In this document: positions 18,181 to 27,603 of the stretch, in pieces
How the letters are laid out: the number at the start of each line of letters is the position of its first letter
How positions within the stretch are numbered: the first letter of the stretch is position 1
Source: an uncultured Legionella sp.
Lineage (GTDB): Bacteria; Pseudomonadota; Gammaproteobacteria; Legionellales; Legionellaceae
DNA length: 47,581 nucleotides
Assembly (NCBI GenBank): GCA_903877115.1
Contig: CAIRCS010000199.1
Location: 1 to 47,581 of the forward strand
Direction: 5' to 3'
The notes under the pieces: model-generated
Seen by the model: only the letters and a program-made list of their open reading frames with translations
Told to the model about the DNA's origin: nothing
Databases searched by the model: none
Program-made: the position numbers and the translations under genes

Positions 18181-19260
18181 TTAAAGCGTCTGACAATTCT
18201 TGCCTAATGCCGCTTGCAACAAACGATCCATTTCTGGCCAAGCGTAATGATGGAATTCATGTCGATGACGATGTGCTTTGCGTAATTCTAAAAATGTGTT
18301 TGATAGATCAGTCGCTTGTTTGAGTTGATGCGTCTCGACTTCAGGATCATAAATTGACAGTATTGCATCTTGCCACGCAGCAAATGGCACTGATTGCAAC
18401 AACAAATCTGTAGCATGATTGTGCACTGCTGAGCAACTAAGCCCGAAATAATGATGGAGTTTTTGACTCACCAAATGCAATCCTCTACTCCGTGCTTCTA
18501 TGCTATGTCCCGCTATATGCGGCGTACATATCGTGGCGTAATTCACCAGCGGTCGGCTCACTTGCGGTTCCGCTGCATAAACATCAGTACAGTAATGCAA
18601 AGATTGAGTGCAAGATAATAATGCGGTTTCATCCACAATATCACCGCGCGCAGCATTGATAATCACGGTCCCCGCTTTGAGTTGCGATAAAAAATGTTTC
18701 CCCAACAAATGTCGGCTCGGATAAGGTCGTTGATCATGTAAATTAGCATGCACACATAACAGATCACACCCCAATAAAGCATCTAACTCGCAGCTTAAGA
18801 ACTGATGGTCGTGAGCTGCACGTAAAGGATCATAACAACTGACATGAAAACCGAGCTCGCGTAACCGTAAGGTCACAGCGGATCCCACTGCCCCCACTCC
18901 TATCACTCCCGCATGCAACCCCTGTACATAACTGTGCTGCTGACAATAGGCCAAACAAGCAATCACATAATCAGCAACCGCACAGGCATTGGCTCCTTTT
19001 GCATCGATAATTTGAATCGATTTCTGAGGGTTTGTTGCAACAATATGATCCGTCCCAGAGCTCACTGTGGCAATACAGCTGATCCGCGTATCAGCCAGCA
19101 AAGCCGCATCGATTTTAAGCGTAGAACGGCAGAGGAGTACATCATGTTCTTGAATCTGCTGATACAAATCAGGTCCAGCAGTGAATGGAGTTATTAGAAA
19201 GGGAGGCTGAAAAAAATCAGACAAATCCGGTAAACTAGCATCTGCAATTATCTTTATCAT
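18181..19260 (-). CDS. pdxB: 4-phosphoerythronate dehydrogenase
   Basis: Second step of the DXP-dependent pyridoxal phosphate pathway, oxidising 4-phosphoerythronate. 359 residues of the D-2-hydroxyacid dehydrogenase family. It contains the NAD-binding GVIGVGAVGSAV (about 115-126), the catalytic-region segments NAARGDIVDE and TPHIAGHSIEAR, the last being typical of PdxB, and the C-terminal dimerisation tail with the RxxEF element (RHEFHHY). It follows a small membrane protein gene by 11 bases, and aroK lies before that, so an aroK - small protein - pdxB operon is likely. Confidence 0.9.
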   Translation of the reverse strand: MIKIIADASLPDLSDFFQPPFLITPFTAGPDLYQQIQEHDVLLCRSTLKIDAALLADTRISCIATVSSGTDHIVATNPQKSIQIIDAKGANACAVADYVIACLAYCQQHSYVQGLHAGVIGVGAVGSAVTLRLRELGFHVSCYDPLRAAHDHQFLSCELDALLGCDLLCVHANLHDQRPYPSRHLLGKHFLSQLKAGTVIINAARGDIVDETALLSCTQSLHYCTDVYAAEPQVSRPLVNYATICTPHIAGHSIEARSRGLHLVSQKLHHYFGLSCSAVHNHATDLLLQSVPFAAWQDAILSIYDPEVETHQLKQATDLSNTFLELRKAHRHRHEFHHYAWPEMDRLLQAALGKNCQTL

Positions 19261-19271
19261 ATCATCAGTCC

Positions 19272-19622
19272 CTACCCAAACTTTTTAGGTACAAACAAGA
19301 CTTTGTCCAAGACTGGCTTAAATATTATCGCGGAATCCGATTGAATTTCAAGCTGTAACTCAGCACGTCTTAAATCAACAGGAAGAAAAAAATGGCGGCT
19401 AGCAGCCAGACGAAAATTAGGAATCACAGACTGTAATTGGATATCTTGTGGTAATTGGGTATCTTGCAATGATGTCTTCGCGAAAGAAGCTGGGCGTGAA
19501 TAAACCTGCAGAGGTTTTTTACTAGTTGTGGATGTCAAAGCATATTGATACCCAATGCCTACACTCAAAACAACCCCAAAGATACCCAAAAATATTAAAT
19601 AACGGTCAGTCCAAATATGCAT
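19272..19622 (-). CDS. Small single-pass membrane protein, unknown
   Basis: 116 residues: a short basic/aromatic N-terminus, one membrane helix at about 8-28 (YLIFLGIFGVVLSVGIGYQYAL), then a polar domain predicted outside the cytoplasm. It contains no cysteine and no recognisable motif. It lies 15 bases after aroK and 11 before pdxB. AroB is commonly found after aroK in gammaproteobacteria and is not here. The position next to the pilus genes suggests a PilP-like or envelope role, but sequence gives no real support for that. Confidence 0.65.
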   Translation of the reverse strand: MHIWTDRYLIFLGIFGVVLSVGIGYQYALTSTTSKKPLQVYSRPASFAKTSLQDTQLPQDIQLQSVIPNFRLAASRHFFLPVDLRRAELQLEIQSDSAIIFKPVLDKVLFVPKKFG

Positions 19623-19637
19623 AGGTACTCAGTCACG

Positions 19638-20168
19638 TTACTTCTCGCCGAATATATATTTAATAATATGAGTGGCAACTGATTTGACAGTCAACCTATC
19701 TGTATCAAAACTCACATCCGCCAACTCTTCATACAAAGGTTCACATTCAACTCTTAATTGTTCCAAACGTTGTTCTATATCTTTGGCCTGTAACATAGGT
19801 CGTTTGGTGCTATCGCGTTTGGTTCGTTCAAATTGTTGTTGTAAAGATGTTTTCAAATAAATGACCGTCCCGCGCCCTGCCAAAGCATTGCGATTTTCAG
19901 GCGTCATAATGACCCCACCACCTGTTGCCAACACAATATTTGTCTTTTGAGTCAATTCTTCAATCACTTTTTGCTCACGGCGCCGATAACCTTCAGGCCC
20001 TTCTACATCAAAAATCCAAGAAATATCTGCGCCAGTACGTTCTTCGATCACTTCATCTGAATCATAGAAATCAAGCTTAAGTTCCTTTGCCAAAGTACGG
20101 CCAATTGTGCTTTTCCCTGCGCCCATTGGTCCGATTAAAAAGATATTGCGTACTTTAACGATGCTCAT
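19638..20168 (-). CDS. aroK: Shikimate kinase
   Basis: Phosphorylates shikimate with ATP in aromatic amino acid synthesis. 176 residues with the P-loop GPMGAGKST at about 13-21, the shikimate-binding [11 protein letters not shown], the GGG motif (LATGGGVIM) and the lid region RDSTKRPML. The order pilM...pilQ-aroK is the standard gammaproteobacterial arrangement, so synteny supports the call. A MITE lies between this gene and the pilus gene upstream. Confidence 0.95.
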   Translation of the reverse strand: MSIVKVRNIFLIGPMGAGKSTIGRTLAKELKLDFYDSDEVIEERTGADISWIFDVEGPEGYRRREQKVIEELTQKTNIVLATGGGVIMTPENRNALAGRGTVIYLKTSLQQQFERTKRDSTKRPMLQAKDIEQRLEQLRVECEPLYEELADVSFDTDRLTVKSVATHIIKYIFGEK

Positions 20169-20300
20169 TTAAATTACATGCTCCATAAAAATAATAAAGA
20201 CGTACAGCGTAACACTCAACACGTTATATTGTGGTGAGTACAGAGCAAATCGCTCCTAGCCTCTTACGTTTTGTTTAACCTAACCATGACAACACTAAAT

Positions 20301-20423
20301 CAGAGCTTGTGCAAAACCCCCATCTCTTCGTTGGATTTAATATTTAATTCGGTCATTTAGTCATCTAAACGCCCTCATTAAAGACTAAATCCACCTCAAC
20401 CTCGCGGTTTTGCGTAAGTCCTC
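20301..20423. mobile_element. 123-bp MITE, complete, with 5-bp target duplication
   Basis: Same length and structure as the copy at 17514, with a more diverged left end (CAGAGCTTGTGCAAAA). It is flanked by TAAAT at 20296-20300 and 20424-20428. It occupies most of the 323-base spacer between aroK and the pilus secretin gene; nothing else is recognised in that spacer. Confidence 0.88.
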
Positions 20424-20491
20424 TAAATATAGTATCAGAGTATACATCATATTGCAGTCATAGTTAATGCGAACAAACGAAAAACCATGAT

Positions 20492-21715
20492 TTATCCATG
20501 ACTCACTATCCTAGGCGTAATAAAAATCAACAACGCCTCATGTCTCAATCGCATATGTTTGCGTTGAAATAAATCTCCGAGCCAGGGTATGTCCCCTAAA
20601 TAAGGGATTTGATCAATTTGATGATTCCGATCTTCCTGATAAATTCCTCCCAAAACAACCGTTTGCCCATGCTTGATCAAAATCCGGGTTTCGATAGATT
20701 TGGTTGAAATAATAGGAACGCCCTGAACGCGCTTCCCAGAATCAGCATCTTGGTTAATTACAAGAGACATCATGAGTTCTTGCTTTCCAGTGATTTGAGG
20801 CACGACTTGCAAGCGCAATACCGCTTTTTTAAACGCAACAGACGTATTCCCATTCATAGAGAATTCCTGATATGGAATGTCTTCTCCCGCTTCAATCACT
20901 GCTGGAATTTGATTACTCGTTATTAAACGCGGACTCGCAATCACTTTGGCTTTTCCTTGGCTTTCCAATGCTGACAATTCGAAATCCAATAACCGTTGCG
21001 ACGCCAACACCGCTTGGGTAAACCCCAGTGTAGCCGCAGTAGAATCCAACGTTCTGGCCACCATATCCAACCCAAAACGCCCTCCTGGTAGCGGCGTCTG
21101 CGCGCCTTCCGCACGTTGGACTGGGTTGCTTGGACTGGGTGCAACCAAGCCTAAACGTACGCCCAAATCCCGTGCCGCCTCTTGATTCATATTCACCAAT
21201 CGTGCCTCAATGATAATTTGTTGGGCTGGGATATCAAAATGCTGCACAAAGGTCTGTAATTTTTGAATATGCTCTGCCGTATCCTCCAACCAAACTACAT
21301 TCGTACGCTGATCAACTGCAATATGACCATGACGCGACAACAAATCATTGGTTTTATCTTTCATAATATTGGCCAAGTCCGCCGCCTTAGCATAATGAAT
21401 CATCATGATTTTGGTTAGCATAATGGGACGCTTTTTACGCCGTGAGGTCTTAATTTTCAGATGCGGCGCTTTCACGGCATCCTGTTCATGGATTGTTAAC
21501 AGTTGACGGCGATACAAGGCGCGTAATTGAACTAAATCTTGCTGTAACTGTTGATTTTCCTGTATATGAGTTTGGATGCGTTGTTGTGCATGGTGCCAAT
21601 ACCATAAGGCTAGTAATACACCACCGCATCCCACCCCAACACAAATAACCAGCATGCGCTTTAATTTGTTCCGGTAGGAACCTTCCCGCCAAGGGAGTAA
21701 ATTAAGATCGACCAT
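20492..21715 (-). CDS. PilN-PilQ chimera: PilN-like N-terminus fused to a PilQ-type secretin
   Basis: 407 residues. Residues 1-75 look like PilN: MVDLNLLPWRE, a membrane helix at about 21-40 and a Gln-rich coiled coil. A basic linker follows at about 85-97. From about 100 to the end it is a type IV pilus secretin: an N-domain (HYAKAADLANIMK...VDQRTNVVWLED), the junction DIPAQQIIIEARLV, and the conserved C-terminal signature TVVLGGIYQED...PYLGDIPWLGDLF...LLIFITPRI. Normal loci have pilN, pilO, pilP and a 600-700 residue PilQ with signal peptide and AMIN domains; all that lies between is missing. Start ATG 21715 begins four bases after the pilM stop. An internal deletion is the simplest origin. 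Confidence 0.82.
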   Translation of the reverse strand: MVDLNLLPWREGSYRNKLKRMLVICVGVGCGGVLLALWYWHHAQQRIQTHIQENQQLQQDLVQLRALYRRQLLTIHEQDAVKAPHLKIKTSRRKKRPIMLTKIMMIHYAKAADLANIMKDKTNDLLSRHGHIAVDQRTNVVWLEDTAEHIQKLQTFVQHFDIPAQQIIIEARLVNMNQEAARDLGVRLGLVAPSPSNPVQRAEGAQTPLPGGRFGLDMVARTLDSTAATLGFTQAVLASQRLLDFELSALESQGKAKVIASPRLITSNQIPAVIEAGEDIPYQEFSMNGNTSVAFKKAVLRLQVVPQITGKQELMMSLVINQDADSGKRVQGVPIISTKSIETRILIKHGQTVVLGGIYQEDRNHQIDQIPYLGDIPWLGDLFQRKHMRLRHEALLIFITPRIVSHG

Positions 21716-21719
21716 TATA

Positions 21720-22715
21720 CTAACATACTCGTTTCGCCAAACCACAGGCCGTCAAATACAATGGCGCATCGTAGTGTAATTGTTGCAGGTCACATCCCGC
21801 TGCAGCTCGCATATGCACAAATGGATTTGCACTATAGACAGGTCGTTCACATTGCTGTTGCAACCAGCTGAGCACATGCGATCGCTGCGCGCCCTCTCCT
21901 CCGACAATAATATGATCCAAGGCTGCAATGTGAGGATATTCAGCATATAAAAAGTGACACGCGCGCTTAAAACGCTGCAAAATGCCCTCTTGATACGCAG
22001 TGTCTTGGCATGGTACTGGCAAATGGAGCACATCAAACTCCTCTTCATGCATCCATAATAAAATCGCTTGTTTAAAGAAAAAAACTTTTAGGAATCGTGG
22101 ACCCAACTCTAAAATAGCCGTAATCCCAGAATGGGGTGGATTAGGCAAAAGAAAGGGCAATACCCGCTGCATCGCGAGCGATTCTACATCAACCACCGTA
22201 GCGGGCAATCCAATTTGACGCAAAGCAGCTACGCGATCTTTCACATATTGAGCACGGGCCGCAATGATAAGTAAATTTTTAATACCGGGTTGTGAAGAAC
22301 TGTCCAGATGTTTAAAATCGAAATACACATCTTCCAAAGAGTCTGGAATACATTTAGCGAGCTCTAATGAGACGAGCTCGTCCAGATCAGAGTCCGTTAA
22401 ACGTTCGCTCACTTGAATATTTTTATGGATGGTACAAGCATCAGGCACTGCAATCACCGCTTGCAACACCCCCTTTGACCGCGTCCACAAATCAAGATTG
22501 ACTAATAATTCTTGAACAATTTGGGCCAAGCCAGGAATATCTTGTACTACATTGCCCACAATCAGGTGATCAGGTAGTTTTTGCTGCCCAAACGTTTGAA
22601 CGCAATACTGACCATCAATTCGGCTTAATTCCAAAAGTTTGACAGAGACTGAACTAATATCTAACCCAAATAAAATGGGTCGACGACTAGAAAATAGAGA
22701 TTGGGGCCAGCGCAT
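21720..22715 (-). CDS. pilM: Type IV pilus assembly protein PilM
   Basis: Actin-fold cytoplasmic ATPase that binds the PilN N-terminus at the inner membrane. 331 residues. It begins with the PilM pattern ILFGLDISSVSVKLLEL, continues with AVPDACTIHK and LVSLELAKCIPDSLEDVYFDF, and has VVDVESLAMQR and HIIVGGEGAQ. A very strong ribosome site (AAGGAGGATC) lies before ATG 22715. The next gene starts with a PilN-type INLLPW-like peptide, which is the PilM partner, so the interaction may be retained even though PilO and PilP are absent here. Confidence 0.9.
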   Translation of the reverse strand: MRWPQSLFSSRRPILFGLDISSVSVKLLELSRIDGQYCVQTFGQQKLPDHLIVGNVVQDIPGLAQIVQELLVNLDLWTRSKGVLQAVIAVPDACTIHKNIQVSERLTDSDLDELVSLELAKCIPDSLEDVYFDFKHLDSSSQPGIKNLLIIAARAQYVKDRVAALRQIGLPATVVDVESLAMQRVLPFLLPNPPHSGITAILELGPRFLKVFFFKQAILLWMHEEEFDVLHLPVPCQDTAYQEGILQRFKRACHFLYAEYPHIAALDHIIVGGEGAQRSHVLSWLQQQCERPVYSANPFVHMRAAAGCDLQQLHYDAPLYLTACGLAKRVC

Positions 22716-22858
22716 GCGTGATCCTCCTTGCGCACGTAAATTGGACTAAAGTGGACTTCCATCCCACTTGGGCGCGATATTAGCAGAGCTGAAAAAAAAG
22801 GTCGAGAGGTAAGTATTAAATTTCTCTGTACATGACAAAAACTATAATGCTTTTCGTA

Positions 22859-22889
22859 TCTGTCTTCCCGCCTTCGCGGGAATGACAGA
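22859..22889. repeat. Short hairpin of the GTCATCC/GGAATGAC family
   Basis: TCTGTC-TTCCCG-CCTTCG-CGGGAA-TGACAGA forms a stable stem with a tetraloop-like CTTCG centre. Lies downstream of a small secreted-protein gene's opposite strand neighbour and upstream of pilM. Confidence 0.6.
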
Positions 22890-22939
22890 GTATTTTGTCA
22901 TGTATAGAGATTAAATTTGTTGAAAGATGCTGATATTTC

Positions 22940-23248
22940 CTAATTAATCCGACTCAGCATAAACTGTAGCATGGCCAGCTCTTCTTCCGGACTAAACGCG
23001 TGAGAGAGGACTAAGCCCCACGTAACTTGCAATTGACCTTGAGCATCAAAAAACTCATAAGTACCGCTTTTCTTTGGCGCAGGCAACAACGAACCCATCC
23101 GCTCTTCCTGAGCAGCCAAGTGAAAACAACCGCCTTGGCACTTTTGTTCTTTGATTTGAAAGGAAAGAGGCAGAGTATCTGCTGACAGAGCCAAAACGGG
23201 TAAACTATTGCTAAATAGCAAAATTAAACTCAGGAAGATTTTATGCAT
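22940..23248 (-). CDS. Small secreted protein, unknown
   Basis: 102 residues with a clear signal peptide (MHKIFLSLILLFSNSLPVLAL). The mature part has two cysteines close together (QKCQGGCFHL), which may form a disulphide, and an SGTYEFFDAQGQLQVTWG stretch that looks like two beta strands. Predicted periplasmic or exported. AAAGGGATCCC lies before the ATG. No family is recognised. It is transcribed alone, between the helicase gene and pilM. Confidence 0.65.
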   Translation of the reverse strand: MHKIFLSLILLFSNSLPVLALSADTLPLSFQIKEQKCQGGCFHLAAQEERMGSLLPAPKKSGTYEFFDAQGQLQVTWGLVLSHAFSPEEELAMLQFMLSRIN

Positions 23249-23350
23249 CAGAAGGGATCCCTTTTTTGGAATTTCCTATAAAGCTTGTCCATATTATACA
23301 CAAAAAGCATTTTCTGTAAACTTCTGCGTTAACGAGCTTATGTGAATAAG

Positions 23351-23424
23351 ACGTCGTTGCGAACGAAGTGAAGCAATCCAGTGACCTTAGGGCATAAGTC
23401 ACTTCTTCATTAGCAACGACGATT
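23351..23424. repeat. Inverted repeat (CGTCGTTGCGAACG family)
   Basis: ACGTCGTTGCGAACGAAGTG at the left and TTAGCAACGACGA at the right form the arms around AGTGACCTTAGGGCATAAGTCACT. The same unit occurs twice more at 36618-36760. Fills the spacer upstream of the small secreted protein. Confidence 0.75.
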
Positions 23425-23462
23425 TAAACCTTTTGCTAATAAATTTTCGGTATTTTACTCAG

Positions 23463-25703
23463 CTATTCTGACAACGGCGAAAACACATCATCAATATCAG
23501 CCATGGTCCATCCCAAATGAGGTGTGGGGTGATTGGTTAAAATACTATCCACAAGCTCTTTTTTGCGCACTTGCATGGACAATATCGCTTCCTCGACTGT
23601 TCCGCTTACGATCAATTTATAAATGAACACGGGGTTATCTTGACCAATGCGATGACTACGTCCGGCAGCTTGATCTTGGACAGCAGGGTTCCACCAAGGG
23701 TCGTACAAAATCACTGTATCAGCACGTGTTAAGTTTAAACCCGTACCGCCAGCTTTCAGACTAATCAAAAAGATGCCCACTTCACCAGCTTGAAAGCGAT
23801 CGACCAGAACTTGGCGTTGTTGGGTTTGCCCTGTCAGTTTCAAATAGGAGTAGTGCCGTTGCTGCAATCGCTCTTCAATCAATTTCAACATCGAAGTAAA
23901 TTGCGAAAACACCAATACTTTACGCCCTTCTTCCATCAAATTGTCTAATAACTCCATCAAGGTGTCTAATTTGCTTGATTCTCCATGCGCCATCTCCGCT
24001 TCAGGCAACGATAATAAGCGCGGATCACAGCATACTTGTCTTAGTTTTAACAAGGCATCTAATAATACAATTTGCGATTTCCCCAACCCTTGTGACGCGA
24101 TGGCTTCACGTACCTTTTTCTCCATCATCATCCGGATGCCTTCATATAGATCGCGTTGCACACCACGCAATTCGACTCGTTGGACCACCTCAGTTTTAGG
24201 GGGTAATTCCCGGATCACTTGATCTTTAGTCCGCCGCAACATAAAGGGCTGAACGCGCTTGCTGAGAATATTGCCCCGCTCAACATTGGCTTCTCTCTCA
24301 ATCGGAATACGAAAAAATTGACGAAACTCTTTAATACTGCCTAATAATCCTGGCATCAAAAAATGGAACAACGACCAGAGTTCTCCAAGATGATTTTCTA
24401 AAGGCGTACCCGTGAGGCATAAGCGAAATTTTGCATGGAGTTGTTGCATAATTTGTGTGGTTTTGGTGCGCGCATTTTTAATAAATTGCGCTTCATCCAG
24501 AATCAAATAATAAAATGAATATTGCAAAAACAAAGCTTTGTCGCGCGCGACCGTACCATACGTTGAGATGATGAGATCATAATCAGAAAATTGAGCCAAA
24601 TGTCGGTCGCTGCCATGATAGATCAACACTTTCAAATCTGGCGCAAAACGCTGCGCTTCCGCGTACCAATTCCCCACTAAGCTCGTCGGTGCGACAATCA
24701 AACTAGCAGCATGGCTCAAACCCTGCTCTTTTTGTAACAATAAGTGGGCCAATGCTTGGACCGTTTTTCCCAAACCCATATCATCCGCTAGAATCCCTGA
24801 GAACCCATGAGTTTGGATGCTATGCAACCAAGACAAACCTTGCAATTGATAATCACGTAACACTGTTTTCAATCCAACGGGTGGCGCAAGCTCCGGCAAC
24901 CCTTCTAAATGTTGTAATTGCTGCAATTGTGCTCGAATAGCCTCAGTTCCTAACCAACGAGAACGTGTTGCTTGAATGGCCGCTTCGACTTCTTGCATCA
25001 ACGTCAAATGATAACGGCGCAAATGTATTTCATCGTCGACTATTTGCCGCATATCTTCATGAAATAATAAACGCAGTAAAGGTTTGATCCGACCCAAAGA
25101 GATGGCTAACCATTTTCCATTGCTCAAGGGCAAATACATTTCTTTATCATCAGATAGACTATCAATTTGTTTGGGATCTAAGCGCCGCAGTAAATCGACC
25201 ACCAAAGGCACAATACTAATCGGTTTATCCCCAATTAAAATGCCTAATTGATACCCAAAAAAATCATGGCCACGCTTTTCCAGCTCAGAATACCAAGAAA
25301 AATCATCGACATAAACCACTTCATCATGCGCACTAGGCACAGTCGCAACGGTAAATAAGGGCTCAACAACGAGAGGCGGTGCAGGAATAATTGCAAGATT
25401 CTCTCTGGCCTGCAACGCAAAAAAGCAGGCTACTGCGTGCTTGCAATTGGTCTGCTCCGCGCAATTACAGCGTGCAGGGCTTTTTGGCCACGTGCGTAAA
25501 TCAATGTGAATATCATAGATCTGGCCTAAACTGCCTTTGACTCGCCCGCGAAGCAATCCGTCACTTAAGCGAATAGTTAAGACATGTCCATGCTGAAAAT
25601 AAGTTTGACCTTGGGCAAAAGTTCGTTGCGGAAATTCTTGATTCAAACGCTTTAAAGCAGCTTTCAACATTACTTTATCCTGAGATTTAAGACTTAAATA
25701 CAC
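23463..25703 (-). CDS. SNF2/Swi2-family ATPase with N-terminal SWIM zinc finger
   Basis: 746 residues. A SWIM zinc-binding motif lies near residues 78-90 (CNCAEQTNCKHA). The two RecA-like halves carry motif I DDMGLGKT, motif II DEAQ (in place of DEAH), motif III TGTPLENHLGELWSL, and helicase C motifs LKAGGTGLNLTRAD and QAAGRSHRIGQ. This is the RapA/HepA-related bacterial SNF2 class with SWIM, which translocates on double-stranded DNA and remodels protein-DNA complexes. ATG 25703 is used; a second Met 11 codons on is possible. A MITE lies 27 bases upstream of the start. The cellular role is not defined. Confidence 0.9.
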   Translation of the reverse strand: MYLSLKSQDKVMLKAALKRLNQEFPQRTFAQGQTYFQHGHVLTIRLSDGLLRGRVKGSLGQIYDIHIDLRTWPKSPARCNCAEQTNCKHAVACFFALQARENLAIIPAPPLVVEPLFTVATVPSAHDEVVYVDDFSWYSELEKRGHDFFGYQLGILIGDKPISIVPLVVDLLRRLDPKQIDSLSDDKEMYLPLSNGKWLAISLGRIKPLLRLLFHEDMRQIVDDEIHLRRYHLTLMQEVEAAIQATRSRWLGTEAIRAQLQQLQHLEGLPELAPPVGLKTVLRDYQLQGLSWLHSIQTHGFSGILADDMGLGKTVQALAHLLLQKEQGLSHAASLIVAPTSLVGNWYAEAQRFAPDLKVLIYHGSDRHLAQFSDYDLIISTYGTVARDKALFLQYSFYYLILDEAQFIKNARTKTTQIMQQLHAKFRLCLTGTPLENHLGELWSLFHFLMPGLLGSIKEFRQFFRIPIEREANVERGNILSKRVQPFMLRRTKDQVIRELPPKTEVVQRVELRGVQRDLYEGIRMMMEKKVREAIASQGLGKSQIVLLDALLKLRQVCCDPRLLSLPEAEMAHGESSKLDTLMELLDNLMEEGRKVLVFSQFTSMLKLIEERLQQRHYSYLKLTGQTQQRQVLVDRFQAGEVGIFLISLKAGGTGLNLTRADTVILYDPWWNPAVQDQAAGRSHRIGQDNPVFIYKLIVSGTVEEAILSMQVRKKELVDSILTNHPTPHLGWTMADIDDVFSPLSE

Positions 25704-25729
25704 ACCAATTTTTGGTCAAAAAAGTCCCG

Positions 25730-25852
25730 CGGGACTTATGCAAAACTCCGAGGTCGAGGCGGATTTGGTATTTAATGAGGGAGTTTAGATAACTAAATGA
25801 CCGAATTAAATACTAAATCCAACGAAGAGATCGGTGTTTTGCGTAAGTCCTG
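25730..25852. mobile_element. 123-bp MITE, complete
   Basis: Third full-length copy, opposite orientation to the others relative to the inner spacer. Left end CGGGACTTATGCAAAA, right end TTTTGCGTAAGTCCTG. No clear 5-bp duplication is seen at its borders. It lies in the divergent promoter region between the SNF2 gene and nadE and could affect both. Confidence 0.88.
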
Positions 25853-25916
25853 AACCATATTCTGACCACGAAAAGTATAGTATACTGGAGTCTGACGACT
25901 GTTAGTACTCTCTTAT

Positions 25917-27518
25917 ATGACTCAAGCACTAAATATTTTAATGGCGCAGATGAATCCTCACGTTGGTGCTGTTGAAACCAATACAAAAAAAATCATCCAA
26001 ATTATTCAAGAGCATCAAACAACGCATGATATTATTATTTTTCCAGAATTGGCTATTTGCGGCTATCCCCCCGAGGATTTATTGCTTCGTCCAGAGTTTT
26101 TAACTCGCATCGATGACGCCTTGCAAACAATCTGTCTTGCAAGCCAAGATTGCCATGTAGTCATTGGTCATCCACAAATGACTGATAATTTATGTTTCAA
26201 TGCAGCCAGTGTTTTTTACCGCTCGACAACCGTTGTCCAATATTTCAAACAACAATTGCCGAATTATGGAGTCTTTGACGAACAACGTTATTTCACACCG
26301 GGACCTGCACAAACCTGTGTATTTACCTATCAAAATCAGCGAATCGGGTTATGTATCTGTGAGGATCTTTGGCATGGCAATACAGTCAATCTACTCAAAC
26401 AGGCTTCCATCGATATCCTGGTCACGATTAATGCATCGCCCTTTGATTATACCAAACCACAACTTAGAGAGGCGCTCCTTTTTCAGCAAGCCCAACCTGG
26501 TCTGACCATCATCTATGTCAATATGGTAGGCGCTCAAGATGAATTAGTCTTTGATGGTCAATCATTAGTGATGGATGGACAAGGACAGATTGCAGCTCGG
26601 GCACCCGCGTTTACCGAGGCATGGCAGAGTGTCGGTATTCAAAACCAGCAGATTACTAGTCTCATCACGCCGGTTCTAAGCAAAACAGCTGTGATCTATC
26701 AAGCCCTCATCCTCGGCCTGCGTGATTATGTCACTAAAAATAAAATTCCCGGGGTGTTATTGGGATTATCCGGTGGCGTGGATTCCGCACTAACACTAAC
26801 GATTGCCGTGGATGCGCTCGGTCCTGAGCGCGTACAAGCTATATTACTGCCCTCTCGTTATTCTGCGCAAATGAGTACTGAAGATGCTGAAGCACAAGCC
26901 ACTACACTCCAAGTCACCAGCAAAACTTTATCTATAGAGCCGGGGTTTCAAACTATTTTAGCTAGTCTTGCACAAGTCTTGCCTGCAGGAGACTTAGGAA
27001 TCACTGCCGAAAACATTCAAGCACGCTTACGCGCGGTGTTACTCATGGCGCTCTCCAATCAAAGTGGCTGGATGCTCATATCCACCAGCAATAAAAGTGA
27101 AACCGCCGTTGGGTACACCACTTTATATGGTGATATGTGTGGTGGGTTTGCTGTGCTAAAAGATGTTCTAAAAACCATGGTCTATGAACTCGCTTATTAT
27201 CGAAACACCCTGTCTCCAGTGATACCACTGCGCGTTTTAACCCGTGCACCGTCTGCTGAATTGGCGCCAAATCAAACCGACCAAGATCGCTTACCCGAAT
27301 ATGATGTACTTGACGCCATCATTACGGGATATATGGAGCAAGGACTCAGCCAAGCACAGTTATTAAGCATGGGATATGCGGAAAAAGCAGTCATCCAGAC
27401 CATTAATATGATTCGCTCTAATGAATACAAACGCAAGCAAGCGCCACTCGGCACCAAAATATCGCCTCGCGCGTTTGGTAAAGATTGGCGTTATCCCATA
27501 ACCAAAGAGTCATGTTGA
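25917..27518 (+). CDS. nadE: Glutamine-dependent NAD+ synthetase
   Basis: Final step of NAD synthesis: amidates deamido-NAD using glutamine. 533 residues in two domains. The nitrilase-fold glutaminase domain has the triad E44 (FPELAICG), K111 (QYFKQQLPNYG) and C148 (CICEDLW). The synthetase domain has the PP-loop SGGVDS at 285-290 and STSNKSETAVGYTTLYGDMCGG. This is the long, glutaminase-fused form. No clear ribosome site precedes ATG 25917. Confidence 0.96.
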   Translation: MTQALNILMAQMNPHVGAVETNTKKIIQIIQEHQTTHDIIIFPELAICGYPPEDLLLRPEFLTRIDDALQTICLASQDCHVVIGHPQMTDNLCFNAASVFYRSTTVVQYFKQQLPNYGVFDEQRYFTPGPAQTCVFTYQNQRIGLCICEDLWHGNTVNLLKQASIDILVTINASPFDYTKPQLREALLFQQAQPGLTIIYVNMVGAQDELVFDGQSLVMDGQGQIAARAPAFTEAWQSVGIQNQQITSLITPVLSKTAVIYQALILGLRDYVTKNKIPGVLLGLSGGVDSALTLTIAVDALGPERVQAILLPSRYSAQMSTEDAEAQATTLQVTSKTLSIEPGFQTILASLAQVLPAGDLGITAENIQARLRAVLLMALSNQSGWMLISTSNKSETAVGYTTLYGDMCGGFAVLKDVLKTMVYELAYYRNTLSPVIPLRVLTRAPSAELAPNQTDQDRLPEYDVLDAIITGYMEQGLSQAQLLSMGYAEKAVIQTINMIRSNEYKRKQAPLGTKISPRAFGKDWRYPITKESC

Positions 27519-27603
27519 CAATTCTACTTGCAAAATCGCCATAAGACGTTAACATGGTTAGACTGCGTGAAAATAAAGAAAAAAAAACCTAAATAGGGAC
27601 GCA

